This document shows, piece after piece, positions 10,162 to 21,650 of a stretch of 64,000 bases of DNA. A model generated the notes under the pieces. It was not told where the DNA came from. It made no database searches and worked only from the letters and a program-made list of their open reading frames with translations. The position numbers and the translations under genes were made by a program. This DNA is from Hippophae tibetana (Eukaryota > Streptophyta > Magnoliopsida > Rosales > Elaeagnaceae): NCBI GenBank assembly GCA_037013495.1, contig CM072806.1, forward strand, positions 32,676,001-32,740,000. The letters run 5' to 3'. Position 1 is the first letter of the stretch. The number at the start of each line of letters is the position of its first letter.

Positions 10162-13047
10162 ATGGCTGTGACGGACTTCTTTACTGGAGAGATAGCCACT
10201 GAGCTCCTCAAAAATCTCATACTCATAACTCGTAAGGCATGTCTTTGCAAATCAACCGCAGAACACCTTATATCCTACATCAAGCAGCTTCGCCCTATAA
10301 TCCAAGAGATCAAATACACTGGTGTTGAGCTCAACGAGTTCCGTCAGTTTCAGCTCGACGACCTCTCTGAGAATCTTCGCAGAGGTCTCGAGCTTTCTGA
10401 CAAAGTGCTCTCTTCACCGAGATGGAATATGTACAAAAACCTTCACTACGCTAGAAAGATGGAGAAGCTTGAGAGGACTGTTAAAAGATTTCTTAAGGGT
10501 CCGATTCAGGCTCATATACTTGCAGATGTTCATCATAATCGGTTTGATAACACTGAGCGATTCGATAGGCTTGAAGGATTGCTCGAGAAAAGACTCGGGG
10601 CTTTGAGAATCGGGGTTGGTGGGAGTACTGAGGGTATTGGGTGGATGGAAGAGACTGCAAGAAGAGTTGAAGAAGATGAAATGGTGAAATGGGAAGGAAG
10701 TTTGGTGAGTTTGGGTTTGAATTTGGGGAAAAAGAATGTTAAGGAGATGATAATTGGTAGAGAGGATTTGGGGGTTGTTGGAATTTGTGGTATTGGTGGC
10801 TCTGGAAAAACTACTCTTGCTAGAGTGCTTTCCAGAGATGATCAAGTTCGAAGTAAGTGAAATTTTGATATTTTCTTTACTGGGTAATCACTGTTCTCTT
10901 TGATTCCCCCCCTCCCCTCTCTTTCCTCAAATCGATGGTTTTGAAGATTATTGTTTGATCTGACTCTTTTCCTGACATTATTTGTAGGTTATTTCGGTGA
11001 TAAGATTTTGTTCCTGACAGTATCACAATCTCCAAATTTTGAACAATTGAAGGAAAAGGTTTGGAGATTCATTATGGGCAATGACAATTTGGGCCCTAAT
11101 ACTATCATTCCTCCATGGAGAATTCGAACCCTGATAGTTCTTGATGACGTGTGGTCCCTCTCTGTTCTTCAAGGGCTAATCGTGAAGATTCCAGGTTACA
11201 AAACCCTTGTGGTTTCGAGGTCCAAATTCCCAGAAGTTTGCAGTGCCTCTTATGAAGTAGAATTGTTGAGGGATGAAGAAGCAGTCTCTCTGTTTTGTCA
11301 CTCTGCTTTTGATCAAAAATCGATTCCACCTGTTGCTAATGCTAATTTGGTTAAGCAGGTAAATACTATTGAGTTTTGAGTTCTTCAATTTTTATAGCTT
11401 TTTATTATTATTTTCCTTGTGCTAATTTAAGCTTGAACTATTGTAGATTGTGAGTGAGTGTAAGGGGCTTCCATTAGCTCTTAAAGTCATTGGCGCTTCA
11501 TTGAGGGGCCAGACAGAAATGTTTTGGGCAAGTGCAAAGAACAAATTGTCTCGCGGGGAACCAATTGGTGAGTCTCATGCTAATAATCTACTTGAGCGGA
11601 TGGCAATAAGTGTTAATTGTTTGTCTGGGAAAGTCCGGGAATGTTTTTTGGATTTGGGTGCTTTTCCAGAGGATAAGAAGATCCCAGTTGATGTTATCAT
11701 CAATATGTGGACTGAAATGCATGATATTGATGAGCTAGACACTTTTGCCATTCTAACTGAGCTTTCAAACAAAAACCTTGTCACCCTTGAAAATAAACGG
11801 TACGCTGACAAACTTTTTCAAATGTATGCTTTCTTTCCAAACTATATTATCCTAGATATCATTCATTGTGATTACAACTTCATTTCTATAATATCGCAGA
11901 GATGGAAATATATATAGCAGTTGCTATGACATATCTGTTACACAGCATGATGTGTTGAGGGACCTTGCTATTCATTTAAGCAGCCGTGATAGTATACAAG
12001 ACCGCAGGCGATTAACTATGCCAAGGAGAGAAATGGGGCTTCCAAAAGAATGGGAGAGGAATGCAGATAAGCCATTTAACGCCCAGATTGTCTCAGTTCA
12101 TACTGGTATGTCATTTTTCATACCGAATATGATTTCAGAACATCACAAAATCACATGCATTTTCATTTGCCTTTGCATAGTGATGCTCAATCTCTTAATG
12201 GCTTTGTAATATATTAGGTGAAATGAGTGAAATGGACTGGTTCCGAATGGAGTTTCCTAAGGCAGAAGTGCTCATTTTGAACTTCTCCTCAAATGAGTAC
12301 TTCTTGCCTCCTTTTATGGAGAACATGCCAAATCTCAAAGCAGTGATAATGACACATTATGGTTCGGGCAGTGCAACCCTTAGAAATTTCTGTGTTTTTT
12401 CAAGTCTGGCCAACTTGAGGAGCCTATGGCTTGAAAAGGTCGTTGTCCCCCATATTTTCAATTCTAGCATTCCACTGAAACGTTTGAGGAAATTATCTTT
12501 AGTTCTTTGCGGCATTAGTGAGTGTCTCAATCCCATGGTAGACCTGCTTTATAGCTTCCCCCATCTCTTAGAACTCACAATTGACCACTGTGATGATTTA
12601 TTTGAGCTCCCTTCAAGCATCAGCTGCGTGCATACGCTTAAAACTCTGAGCATCACCAACTGCCATAGCTTATTCCAATTACCAGCTGATCTAGGCAAGC
12701 TGAAATCTCTACAAATCTTGAGGCTATATGCCTGTCCAGCTCTGAAGATGCTCCCTCCTAGTATTTGTGATCTAATCTCTTTAAAATACATCAACATATC
12801 TCAGTGTGTCAACTTGTCATCTCTCCCCATGGGAATTGGTAAGCTCAAAAGTTTGGAAAAGATTGACATGAGGGAATGCTCACATATTAGGAAGCTACCC
12901 AAGTCGGCAGTCTCATTGCAGTCTCTATGCCAAGTAATTTGTGATGAAGAGTTCAATTGGTTATGGAAGGATGTGGAGAGGGCATTGCCTAGTCTTCATG
13001 TTCAAGTTGCAGAGAAGTATTTCAATTTGGATTGGCTGGATGAATAA
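10162..13047 (+). CDS. ADR1: ADR1-like helper NLR immune receptor (RPW8-NB-ARC-LRR)
   Basis: Five exons: 10162-10852, 10988-11358, 11447-11799, 11900-12105, 12218-13047. All borders are GT-AG and phases agree, giving 816 residues, a usual ADR1 size. The start is the ATG at 10162, giving the family N-terminus MAVTDFFTGEIATELLKNL. Residues 1-150 are the RPW8-type coiled coil. The NB-ARC has the P-loop GIGGSGKTT (about 210-218), kinase-2 LIVLDDVWS (about 277-285), KTLVVSRSKF, CKGLPLAL (359-366), CFLDLGAFPEDKKIP, and QHD at 487-489, the ADR1-type form of MHD. About 550-800 are LRRs, ending LDWLDE. Known ADR1 proteins act downstream of sensor NLRs with EDS1-family partners, forming membrane calcium channels. 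No key motif is broken, so the gene looks functional. ADR1 versus ADR1-L cannot be settled. Confidence 0.96.
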
Positions 13048-13048
13048 A
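13043..13048 (+). terminator. AATAAA overlapping the NLR stop codon
   Basis: The last codon and stop (GAA TAA) plus the next base create AATAAA, a canonical poly(A) signal. Plant genes tolerate variants and real 3' ends may lie further down, so this is a candidate only. Confidence 0.3.
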
Positions 13049-13560
13049 CATAACTGGTAGTTAATTATGTTACCCATTCTCACGCCCTATAAATGTTACA
13101 AGAACTCCATTGGAAATACTAGTCCTGTTCCTTTTTCCTGTAAATATCTTATGGGCTTCTTTGATGCATACAATTAAGAATTAAAATTACCAGATTTTGG
13201 TAGTCCGTTCTATCCCATATTGTAACAAATTCTCCACTGCTGTTGTGAAGTCTCAGCCCAGTATAACTCTGATTTTAGGACTAGCCAAGTCAGTGAAAGT
13301 AGCAGAGTAGTGAAACAAAATTTCCATCCTGGTCAATTAGTCAAGAGTATCTCCAACGTCAAGCAGCTGAGGGCAGCTAGAGAGTACAATTTGACCGACT
13401 CTACAAGCACATCTTTATCACATTATGAGAACCAAAAGTTAGGGCCACGATTCTGGAAGAAAATTTGTTCTCGAGTCATGTCAAGCAGGGCAGCCATAGA
13501 GTACAACTGGAGTGGATCTACTCTTTAAAGACTCTATTTGGAACACATATTTGCATGGTT
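13048..13560 (+). other. Probable 3' UTR of the ADR1-like gene
   Basis: This region is less AT-rich than the DNA beyond about 13560. It holds a 72-codon open frame (13310-13528) with an internal duplication: GTCAAGCAG...GCAGCTAGAGAGTACAA (about 13361-13393) and GTCAAGCAGGGCAGCCATAG (about 13479-13498). The encoded peptides RAAREYNLTDSTST and RAAIEYNWSGSTL keep the same frame. Whether it is translated is unknown. Confidence 0.5.
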
Positions 13561-14543
13561 AAATAGGTAGTAAAGAAATAGGAATGAAATTTTTTTCTAA
13601 TCTCTCTTTTCTGCGTGCATTTGCATGATCTCTTTCAGGGTAGTGACCACCTGTTTAGGAGAGCTCTCTCCGTGGGTGTATGATGGTCTTTTTTTATGTA
13701 TTTCCCTTCTCCCTAATTTTTTCCCCCCTCTCCCCCTCTCTCTATTTTCTATACCCATTTGACTCTCTTTTTATAGGAGGAGTATTTGTTGATAAATAAC
13801 TATTATCACTGATAGTAGTGGTTTAGCTTGTAAGATATGATTCTGGAAAGGTTAGATGTAGTGTGTTTTTAGATCTTAATTTGTTGAGTGTGTTGCCTTT
13901 TAACTCGCAGTTTGTCTATTCTATAACTTTCAGATTTGTAAGGATTTATTAAGATATAGATATTTTGTTCAGCATGAGTTTCATCTATACATCTTTTCAA
14001 ACAGCTATGGTTGGGAGTAAAGATATCAAAAGATGGGCAAGATGAAGAAGGTAGTAAAGAAAAATAAGACATTTATGTGAAACTTTGTGGAGGCTTTTTT
14101 CAATACTTGAATCAACTCGTGAATAATATGTTGTATTATTTCATATTTTTCTCTTAATTTGCCACGTGTTATCATTTTTTTTCCTTGGAAATCAAAGTCA
14201 CAGACACATTCAATATTATTTTTGTTGTTATAATTTTTAAAAGTGTTATAAATATTCTTTTAAAAATTATATAAAACAATACTCATAAAAGTTATAACAA
14301 AAATTGCATTTATATAATATTAAAAATGGTATAATTGATTTAATTTCAACATTATATAAGTTTAATTAGTGATAGCTTAATTTGATTGAAATCTAATTGA
14401 TCAATGTTTAATATAAAATATTTAAATCGGATATTTTCTTTCTAATAAAAAATATATAAGTTGTATATAACGTGTTATTGTTGTGATTATAAGTATGTTA
14501 TTTTTCAAAATATTTTTCTCACATGACTTCTCAAGTGTATTAG

Positions 14544-14578
<35 letters not shown>

Positions 14579-14975
14579 TATTATTATGTTTGTAAGTTTT
14601 TTAGATAATTTGTTTTCCAATAAACTCTAACTTAATGTTAGACCTAGAGATAATGTGTACAAACTATATTATCCCAATTGTATGAATATAAGTGTTGTAT
14701 TTGCATTATGCTCCCACACTTTTTAGAGTTTTATATATAAAAAAGTATAGTTAGTATAAAAAGTTTTGAGATAATTAATTTGTTAACAAATTTTAACATT
14801 TAGTAGTATGTGATGAGATAAAAACAATTAAACTCATTTTATTTTATAGGAAAATTACATAAAATAAAATATTTATAATTTATAATAATAAAAATAATAT
14901 CATAATAATATTAAATATTGAATTGATAAATAGTTATGGTTTAATTTAAATGATATTAAATAGGTTTAATTTTTT
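13561..14975. other. Intergenic DNA, with CT-rich and AT-rich parts
   Basis: A pyrimidine-rich stretch (about 13705-13750) is followed by ordinary AT-rich sequence and an AT microsatellite at 14546-14576. The 67-codon minus frame at 13869-14072 has no recognisable motif. Confidence 0.6.
14546..14576. repeat. (AT)n microsatellite
   Basis: About 15 AT dinucleotides in a row. Confidence 0.95.
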
Positions 14976-15059
14976 TTAATGTAAAAATACATGAGATAAA
15001 TATGTTATTTTTTTATTATAAGTTTTAAAAAAATCATTTTTGTTATTTTTTTTATTATC

Positions 15060-15430
15060 TAATGTTTTGTCGCATAAGTTGTAAAGGTATGAAAGTTTAA
15101 ATGAATTGCATTGAAAAATGTTTGAATCGAGATCCCATTCATGTAGTGGGGACCATATTAATTCTCTTGGGATGAGAAGGTGCATGTATAAGGCAGCAAA
15201 GTCGTATTGGTTTTTAGCGAGTAAACGCTGAATAGACAAAAACGAAAGAAACCACGTGGGACGTCTAAAAAAGGGATTTGAGAATCTCCCTTTGTCAATT
15301 CCTTGACACACTTCAGAAAGCGTTCACATTAATCATTTAGCCTTCACCACTTGATGAGTTCTGACTACCACAAAACTGCAATAAAGTGGGGTGAAGGTAC
15401 ACCCTCTCCACCCGGCTCATTTCCCGACCC
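15060..15430. other. GC-richer island of unknown origin
   Basis: Base composition rises sharply compared with both sides. The minus strand carries a 111-codon open frame (14976-15311), of which only about the first 80 residues lie in the island. They include FLSFLSIQRLLAKNQYDFAA and match no family I recognise. The DNA contains CCACGTGG, a palindromic G-box. It could be an exon fragment captured by a transposon, or promoter-like DNA. No function is assigned. Confidence 0.35.
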
Positions 15431-16330
15431 TCATTTTCTTATATTTTGTTTTAAAAAATATTATATATTTATATAAGTTTATAATTAAAATTAATGATTT
15501 TATTGAAAAATATTATTTCTATCACTAAATTAATATTTTAATTGTAAAAAAATAATTATTATTTTAATGATTATTAAAATAACAAAATAATTAGTTTGAA
15601 TATAATTATTATTTTGTATTTAAAATTTTAAGTTTATTATATTTAATAACATAATAAATATTTATAATTGAATTTTTTTTTGTTAATGTTGGTTATTTAA
15701 TATATAATTGATATTAAGTTTTTTTTCGTGGGGAATCAGATTCCCGTAAAAAAAATCTAAATTTTTGATAGAGAATTCCCATGGTAGCCCCACGATTATT
15801 TAAACGAATGATGGGAATAACCTTCTCACTCCCATCCCGCTCCGTTGACATCCCTAATCAGAGTTTAATTTAAATGACAATCAATTAGACGATATTTAAT
15901 GTAAAGTTTTTGACTGATTTTTTTCTTTGTAGTAAACATATATGAGCTATATATAAAAGTATTATTTTTTATAGTTACAAACTTTAAGAGGTGTTACAAA
16001 TATTGTTTTTCCTAAATATTTCGTTAGGTTTATGCTAGACCTATTTTTAGAGCAATAATCACTATTATCATAGTAACGTTTTTATTTTTAGAAATAAATA
16101 TAGTTAAAAGTAAATAGTTTGATCTAGTAATAGTTTTATTGCTTTAAAAATAAGATAATGATATTACCGCAATAACTTTTATTCTTGCCTCAATAAAATT
16201 ACATGAAATGTCAGTTGTACTTCTAGCATTAACTATAATGGAAAAAATACATGAAAGTGTCACTATTATTGGATTAGAATTAATGATTTTATTATTATGA
16301 TGATAATAATTTACATTATATAAATATCGT
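15431..16330. other. AT-rich spacer with a repeat scrap
   Basis: Mostly A/T sequence. At about 15725-15870 there is a short GC-richer piece (GGGGAATCAGATTCCCG ... CTCCGTTGACATCCCTAA) that resembles the edge of a common plant dispersed repeat. Nothing else is supported. Confidence 0.4.
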
Positions 16331-17900
16331 TATGTAAGTCATGTAAGTCTTTTATGCCTTTGTTGGTGTTCCCATTTGCAAAACAAAAAGTTTGTTTATT
16401 CTACTTAGTGTTTTGTCTTCCTCTATGTAAGATTAGTGAGTGATGGTCAATACTGCACAATTCACTTAGTTAGGAACACTTTGTATGATTGAATGTTTTA
16501 TACACACTACGAGAATTGGTTATATTAGTATACATGTTAGATTGCATTTTGTGTTTTTGGTTCGTGTTATTTTGCGAGTATTTGTGAAAATTTACTTAAT
16601 AACTTTTTGAAACAAAAATAAGATTTTTTGTGGGCTTGCCACCACGTCACCACCCCTTTGTCACCCTTGGCCGGCGAGTGCGTAAAGGATATTACCCTTA
16701 TATGAGAATGGCCATTACCCTCACCACTATGGGCGGCTAATGGCTAGCGAGGCACCCGAGCAGCTTGGAATTTTCTATAAATACCTCATTTATTAAACTG
16801 TTTGGTAATTATAAAAATGTGGGAAAATTTTGTGGTTTTGAAACCCGTTGTTTTCAAAATATTGAATAATTTACTAATTTTTAGGGTTGCTAATACTTTG
16901 AGTGTGTTTTCAGTATTAGTGATTCATGAATGTTTTATGCAAAAACTATTTTATCGAGGTTTGGGTTAATTAAAAGTGAATTAACACTCAAGACTTAGAT
17001 AGCATGCTTAGGTCCCTAAATTTTAGATAATCCATACCTTAGGTTTCACGATATTGATTATTGGTGACTGTTTGTACCACTTGGTAGTGGTAGGGTTTTG
17101 GATGAGAACCGAATTCAACATTTGATCATAGTGATTATAAAGGCAACTAGTGGGGGTATCATAAGAGTAGTTCAAGCAAGTGTCCTAGCTAATAGAGGTA
17201 TTTATGTTTATATTTCTATCATTATAAACTATTTTAGTTATTTAATAGATTGCTTATTGCTGAATGGTTGCTATAAGAAACTAATGGATGTTACCACATA
17301 GTCAGGGGTTCTATGTAGGTTTATTTCATTCTATTATTGTGTATGCATGTTTCATTGTAGATTACAGAGATTCTAATGATTATACACAAGAAATGTTGGA
17401 TGTGTGAGCTCACTATTTTGGAACCTCAAAGAGGTAGTTCCGTAAGGTTTATCCTAATATAACCCTCTCTACCACCATCTTTCTAGATTTGGAGGAGAAT
17501 TCCTCCTACCATGGTATGGTTACCTTTGACTTAGAGGATGAAGGTCAAAGTGGATCTAATAGTGATGGTTCTAAGGTGACTGAGAAGGAAGCTAATATAG
17601 AAGATGATGCTTCTTAGGGCATGACTAGATGTGGAAATCAATAGGCTATCTCTTTGTGTTCTTTTGATTTTAGTTCCTACCAAAGTGCATGTACTTGGTG
17701 GCTTTACTTTCTAGTAATAGACTTAGTCTTTGTATGGACCTTTTGGATATACATATATATGCATAAGATTTCTTGATTTATTAAGTGTGTACTTTTGATT
17801 TTTGCACTTTACTTTTATATTTTAGTAGTTACACTTTGGCAAGGTTCATGAGGTGTGCTCCTTGAGCATGTCTCATGTTGGGATCTGTGATCCATCTCTT
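16330..17900 (+). mobile_element. Long LTR-like block of an unidentified retroelement
   Basis: The order of signals is like that of a long plant LTR: a GC-richer U3 (16630-16760), a TATA box in TCTATAAATACC at about 16773-16784, then a transcribed-looking region including the block TGTGAGCTCACTATTTTGG (about 17403). A short acidic coding-like tail at about 17515-17617 reads LEDEGQSGSNSDGSKVTEK before a stop. Exact ends and a partner LTR were not found. A chromoviral LTR is possible from the GTGAGCTCAC block, but this is weak. Confidence 0.35.
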
Positions 17901-17957
17901 TGGTACACTATGGTGGGTACCTGTTGGTAACGGGTCTAAAGTAATCTAGACAGCTAT

Positions 17958-18190
17958 GGGTCTATTCATGCATGCCATATCTAGCCACACATATTATGTC
18001 TGGCCATATATGTCATGCTCGACTTTATGTTCCGTGTTCGACCATATGTGTTGTGTCCAACCATGGGGGAGATATCCGACCATATGTACCATATCTGACC
18101 ACATATACCATGTCCGACCACAGGTGCCATGTCCGACCACATGTGCCATGTCCGACCACATGTGCCATGTCACTACATGTACCATGTCGA
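17958..18190. repeat. 20-bp minisatellite
   Basis: About 11 imperfect copies of a 20-bp unit related to CATGTCCGACCACATGTGC; the last four are nearly identical. Because 20 is not a multiple of three, long open frames appear on both strands (17956-18249 +, 17972-18229 +, 17994-18185 -) with degenerate repeat peptides. These are a by-product of the repeat, not genes. It sits just past the broken end of the Tat gag-protease remnant. Confidence 0.85.
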
Positions 18191-18619
18191 GCTTATATCA
18201 TCCAAGTTTGTCATTTTTCCATCAACTAGTCCGATCGTTTTCAGTTTGATCATGTCCCATTAGGCTTGTCCTAAAATTTTTCCCATTCGAGTGATTGTTT
18301 TCATTTTTTTCTAAGTAATGGTGGTTTGTTTGAACAAGGGTGGTGATGGTGTACTAGCCTTCCTGCTTAGTGTGCAGTTCTTTTGGCCATTCAATGTTAA
18401 AGTGTCCCTTTTATTTATTAATCTAAATTGTAAAGTGAATAAAACCTAAGTCTATGAACTTGAAATGCAACAATTGAAATTATAATAAAGGAAAAGTAGA
18501 ATAAGGTTGGTGGGGTGCACTTCTTGTTATTTTTCTCCTTGGGATTTTATTTTTATCCCATTCGGGATCCCAAGGCATAGCATTCCATAGCCACTTCTTG
18601 TTCTGTAAGTATTGTCCCT
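18191..18619. other. Junction region, no gene seen
   Basis: Non-coding DNA between the minisatellite and the gag-protease remnant. No reverse transcriptase follows the protease, so the element is deleted here. Confidence 0.5.
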
Positions 18620-20830
18620 GTTCCACTTTATGTGGAGAAATTTAGGGCAAGATGGTAAGTGGAGGCCATAACTTGGGTTACATGTAATAATGGTAGCCCT
18701 AAAATCCTGTTGTATAGTGATGGGTAATTTACTATGAAGAAGTCCACCATGAGTATTTTCATATTAGTGCACTGTCCCATTGTGATCGGTAAAATCATGT
18801 TTCTTTCAAGGATCATTGAAAATCCAAAGAATCCTACTAATAGGGTGGTCAATGGTCTTAGTGGGTGAGTGAGCATTATAACCTTCCATGCTTTAGAGAA
18901 CAGGATGTCAACTGAGTTGCCAATGTCAATTAAAATTATGTGCAAATTTATATTTACCATTGGTAGGATAATTACCAATGCATCAGTGTGGGGATGAAGT
19001 AGCCTACAAGCTTCCTTTGCTAAAAAAGTTATTTTTGAGCCCGTCAACCTAGAATCTTTATTTGGGCCATGCATAGAAGCAATGTGGATGGCCTCTTGGC
19101 AAGCCTCCCTAATGTGTCTCTTATGGGCATTATTAGAATCCCTTCCTACGGGGCCACCTATGATGACCTGGACCTCTAGCACTTCCTATTTAGGAGCTTA
19201 TTCTCGCTCCCTTAAAGGAGAGGCCTATCATCGTTCTAGTCTTCCATTTTGTACAAATTCTCTTAGTTATACCCTCTTAATGAGGTGCTCAATTTTGCAC
19301 TTCAAATCTTGACACTCTTCAGTTGAGTACCTTGAGTCGTTATGGAACCTACAATAGTGATTTTTGTTATGGTTAGCATTCTTAAGTTTCATGGGCCAAC
19401 ATATTATATGCTAGTTTTCAACTTGTATTAGGAGTGTTTCCCTAGGAAATGTCAAGGGTGCATAGGTATAAAAACTCAGACCAGTGTAATATGAGCCCTA
19501 TTCACTATCTTTCTCACCTCTACGATCCCAATGGGACCTTTTATTTCCTAAGGGTTTGGGCTCATTCTTGACCTTGCATATTGATTTTGTACTTTCCTTA
19601 GTGTGGAGGTCATTGATTCTTCTATTGTTGGTCATTTCTTCAATGTTAATATATGTATTTACCAACTGACTAGCCTCCATTTACGTGGTTGGAAAATATT
19701 TTTCCGTGGTGAAGAGCTTGATGTGAGGCACTCACAGCTATTGAATTAAAATAGTCTATCACTTGGTTTTTTTCACTATTGAACCTATCAAAGAAATCCT
19801 TTAGGGATTCAACTTTCTCTTAACGTAGAGTCATCAAGTATGCTATAGTTTTTGGTTTTCTTTTCTTTGTCAAAATGAGAAAGGAATTATTTTCTAAACT
19901 CAATGAAAGTACCAATTATGCTAGGCTTAAGGGTACGATACCAACCCTAAGCTTTGTTAGTCAGAGTGAGCTAGCAAGCTGGACAACTAATTGCATTGAT
20001 GTAAGCATAAAAGTCCACCCAACTTTTAAAGTTCTCAAGGTGCTCCAATGGGTTCTTTTTACCACCGTACAAACTCACGCTGGGAATTTTGAATTTATCT
20101 GAAGTGGGATGGCCATGACTTTCAATATGAATGGGGATTCAGTAGAAATAGCCAATTTTGAGGCTTTACCCCTGTTCAATCTTTATTGTATCACTTGCAA
20201 TTGAACAACTAATCGATCAATGGTGGGATATAGTACTATAGGTACATCCCTAGGTTGATTGTCCATATGGTGGCTGCCGACCACTAAAGCCACAATATCC
20301 ATAACTTGCCTAGATAGAGTGGTCTTGCCTGTAGGCTTCAAATCTCTTCGGTATGTTAGGATGAACGGGTCCCAAGTGGTCCAAGATGGATGGACGGAGG
20401 GATGAGGTTTGAGCCTCTATGGTTGGATGACTTTGGACTGTATGAGCCAAACTTGTTTATCTCCATGGGCTTAGGCCTCTTTGGGGTGAGTCGCATCTCT
20501 TATATGAACTTGTATAAATGTGGATCAGATTCAGTGCACTATGGGCATTGGAAGATCATATAGGGACATCTTCTGGTTCAGGGGCTTGTGGCCCTAGTAG
20601 GCACTCCAAGATAGTATGAAGCATACTCTCCATTGTGTTTGGCGAACTTCCATCTGTGCCCTTTGTCAGTGCTTTGCTCGGGCTCACTGTGGCTTTGGTA
20701 GTGTAGGATCGGCAACTTGGATAGGTAGTTGCACGAATTGTTAGATATAAGGTGGGACTTCATCATCCCTTGTAGAAGCTTAGTTGTCTAAACCAAGAGG
20801 TTGATTCATCTTGAAAGGAAAAAAATGTGG
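18620..20830 (-). pseudogene. Ty3/gypsy Tat-lineage gag-protease remnant
   Basis: Read in pieces on the minus strand. Around 19860-20110 the gag core gives KFKIPSVSLYGGKKNPLEHL, then WVDFYAYINAISCPA and WYRTLKPSIIGTFIEF. SLKDFFDRFNSEK follows at about 19790. Around 19290-19365 YCRFHNDSRYSTEECQDLK matches the C-x-FH-x-D-x-x-x-x-T-E-E-C motif near the Tat gag end. The longest intact frame (18628-19182, 184 codons) contains the protease: ILIDIGNSVDILFSKAW, where live elements have ILIDSGSSADILF, then LVGFFGFSMILE and YNRILGLPLLH...STYHLALNF. The catalytic DSG or DTG has become DIG. Stops and shifts are frequent in gag. Reverse transcriptase and integrase are absent. Confidence 0.88.
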
Positions 20831-21650
20831 CCTTTTAGAGATCGTGTAGAATATAAACTTATTTTGGAGCAATTTTCTCTGGACTTTTAAGGTCTTTTCT
20901 TCAAAGATTTCCTAGTTTAAAGCATGATAAAACACTATAAAGTATTTTTTTAATCTAGTTTTGATTCAACTAATAGAGCATAATCTTTTCTATAAACGAT
21001 GACAGGTGTTGATACAGATTTTTATCAACACCGATGATAGGGTCCACCTCTCCTTCCTTTGAACCTGAGAATATAGAACACACTTTTAGTTCCTTCGAAT
21101 ATCATAGAATGTGATGACTTTTAGTCCTAAATAAGTCTAGGTAGTGAGAAGGAGGATATTAGTGTCTCTCCTTGTAATGTAGAGAGATGCAAAGAGATAT
21201 GGGTATAGAGTATAGATTTTAGTATTTGTCTCTTGTAAGGTAATATTCAAGTTATGTTTAATGAAGATTTATGATGAATATGTATAGGAGAAAATATGCA
21301 TGTTGATGACCGTTATCTATAGTAATAGACATATCTTTAAGTCAAAGCTCTATCTCCTTAACTATCTTATTGTTAGATAATTAAGAGACTATATGTCAAC
21401 CGCCTATCCTATTAAATACTTATGTAATATTTATGCGTATTTTTTGACTTAGTGCTTAATGGGTTGGCCTAAGAGTTATCTGTGATTAGGAGATCTTATA
21501 TCATACTACATTGAGATCTTATATCTTATTAATTTTTCTTTATTTCCATTATAATTTATAATTCTGTAATTTTGATTCACATTAGTTTATTTCTAGGGTA
21601 ACTCAATAGGCTTGAGTTATATCAAAGGATAAGCAAATATTTCGATCAAT
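20830..21650 (-). mobile_element. Candidate leader and 5' LTR of the Tat remnant
   Basis: The position upstream of gag on the minus strand, and a pyrimidine-rich block (about 21140-21240 reversed), suit a leader and LTR. A partner LTR was not found, so borders are unproven. A strong hairpin lies at 21005-21032. Confidence 0.35.
21005..21032. repeat. Perfect 10-bp inverted repeat
   Basis: GGTGTTGATA and TATCAACACC flank an 8-base loop (CAGATTTT). It lies about where the leader or primer-site region of the minus-strand Tat element would be. Confidence 0.8.

Noticed and set aside
10414-10845. 143-codon antisense ORF over ADR1 exon 1
   Set aside because: It mirrors a strongly conserved coding exon and shows no domain of its own.
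11105-11388. Antisense ORFs of 70-74 codons over the NB-ARC exon
   Set aside because: Shadows of the NLR coding exon.
17956-18249. His/Cys/Met-rich proteins on both strands
   Set aside because: Produced by the 20-bp minisatellite; no start context or homology.
18628-19182. Intact functional retroviral-type protease
   Set aside because: The frame is open but the catalytic DSG/DTG is DIG, and gag around it is full of stops.
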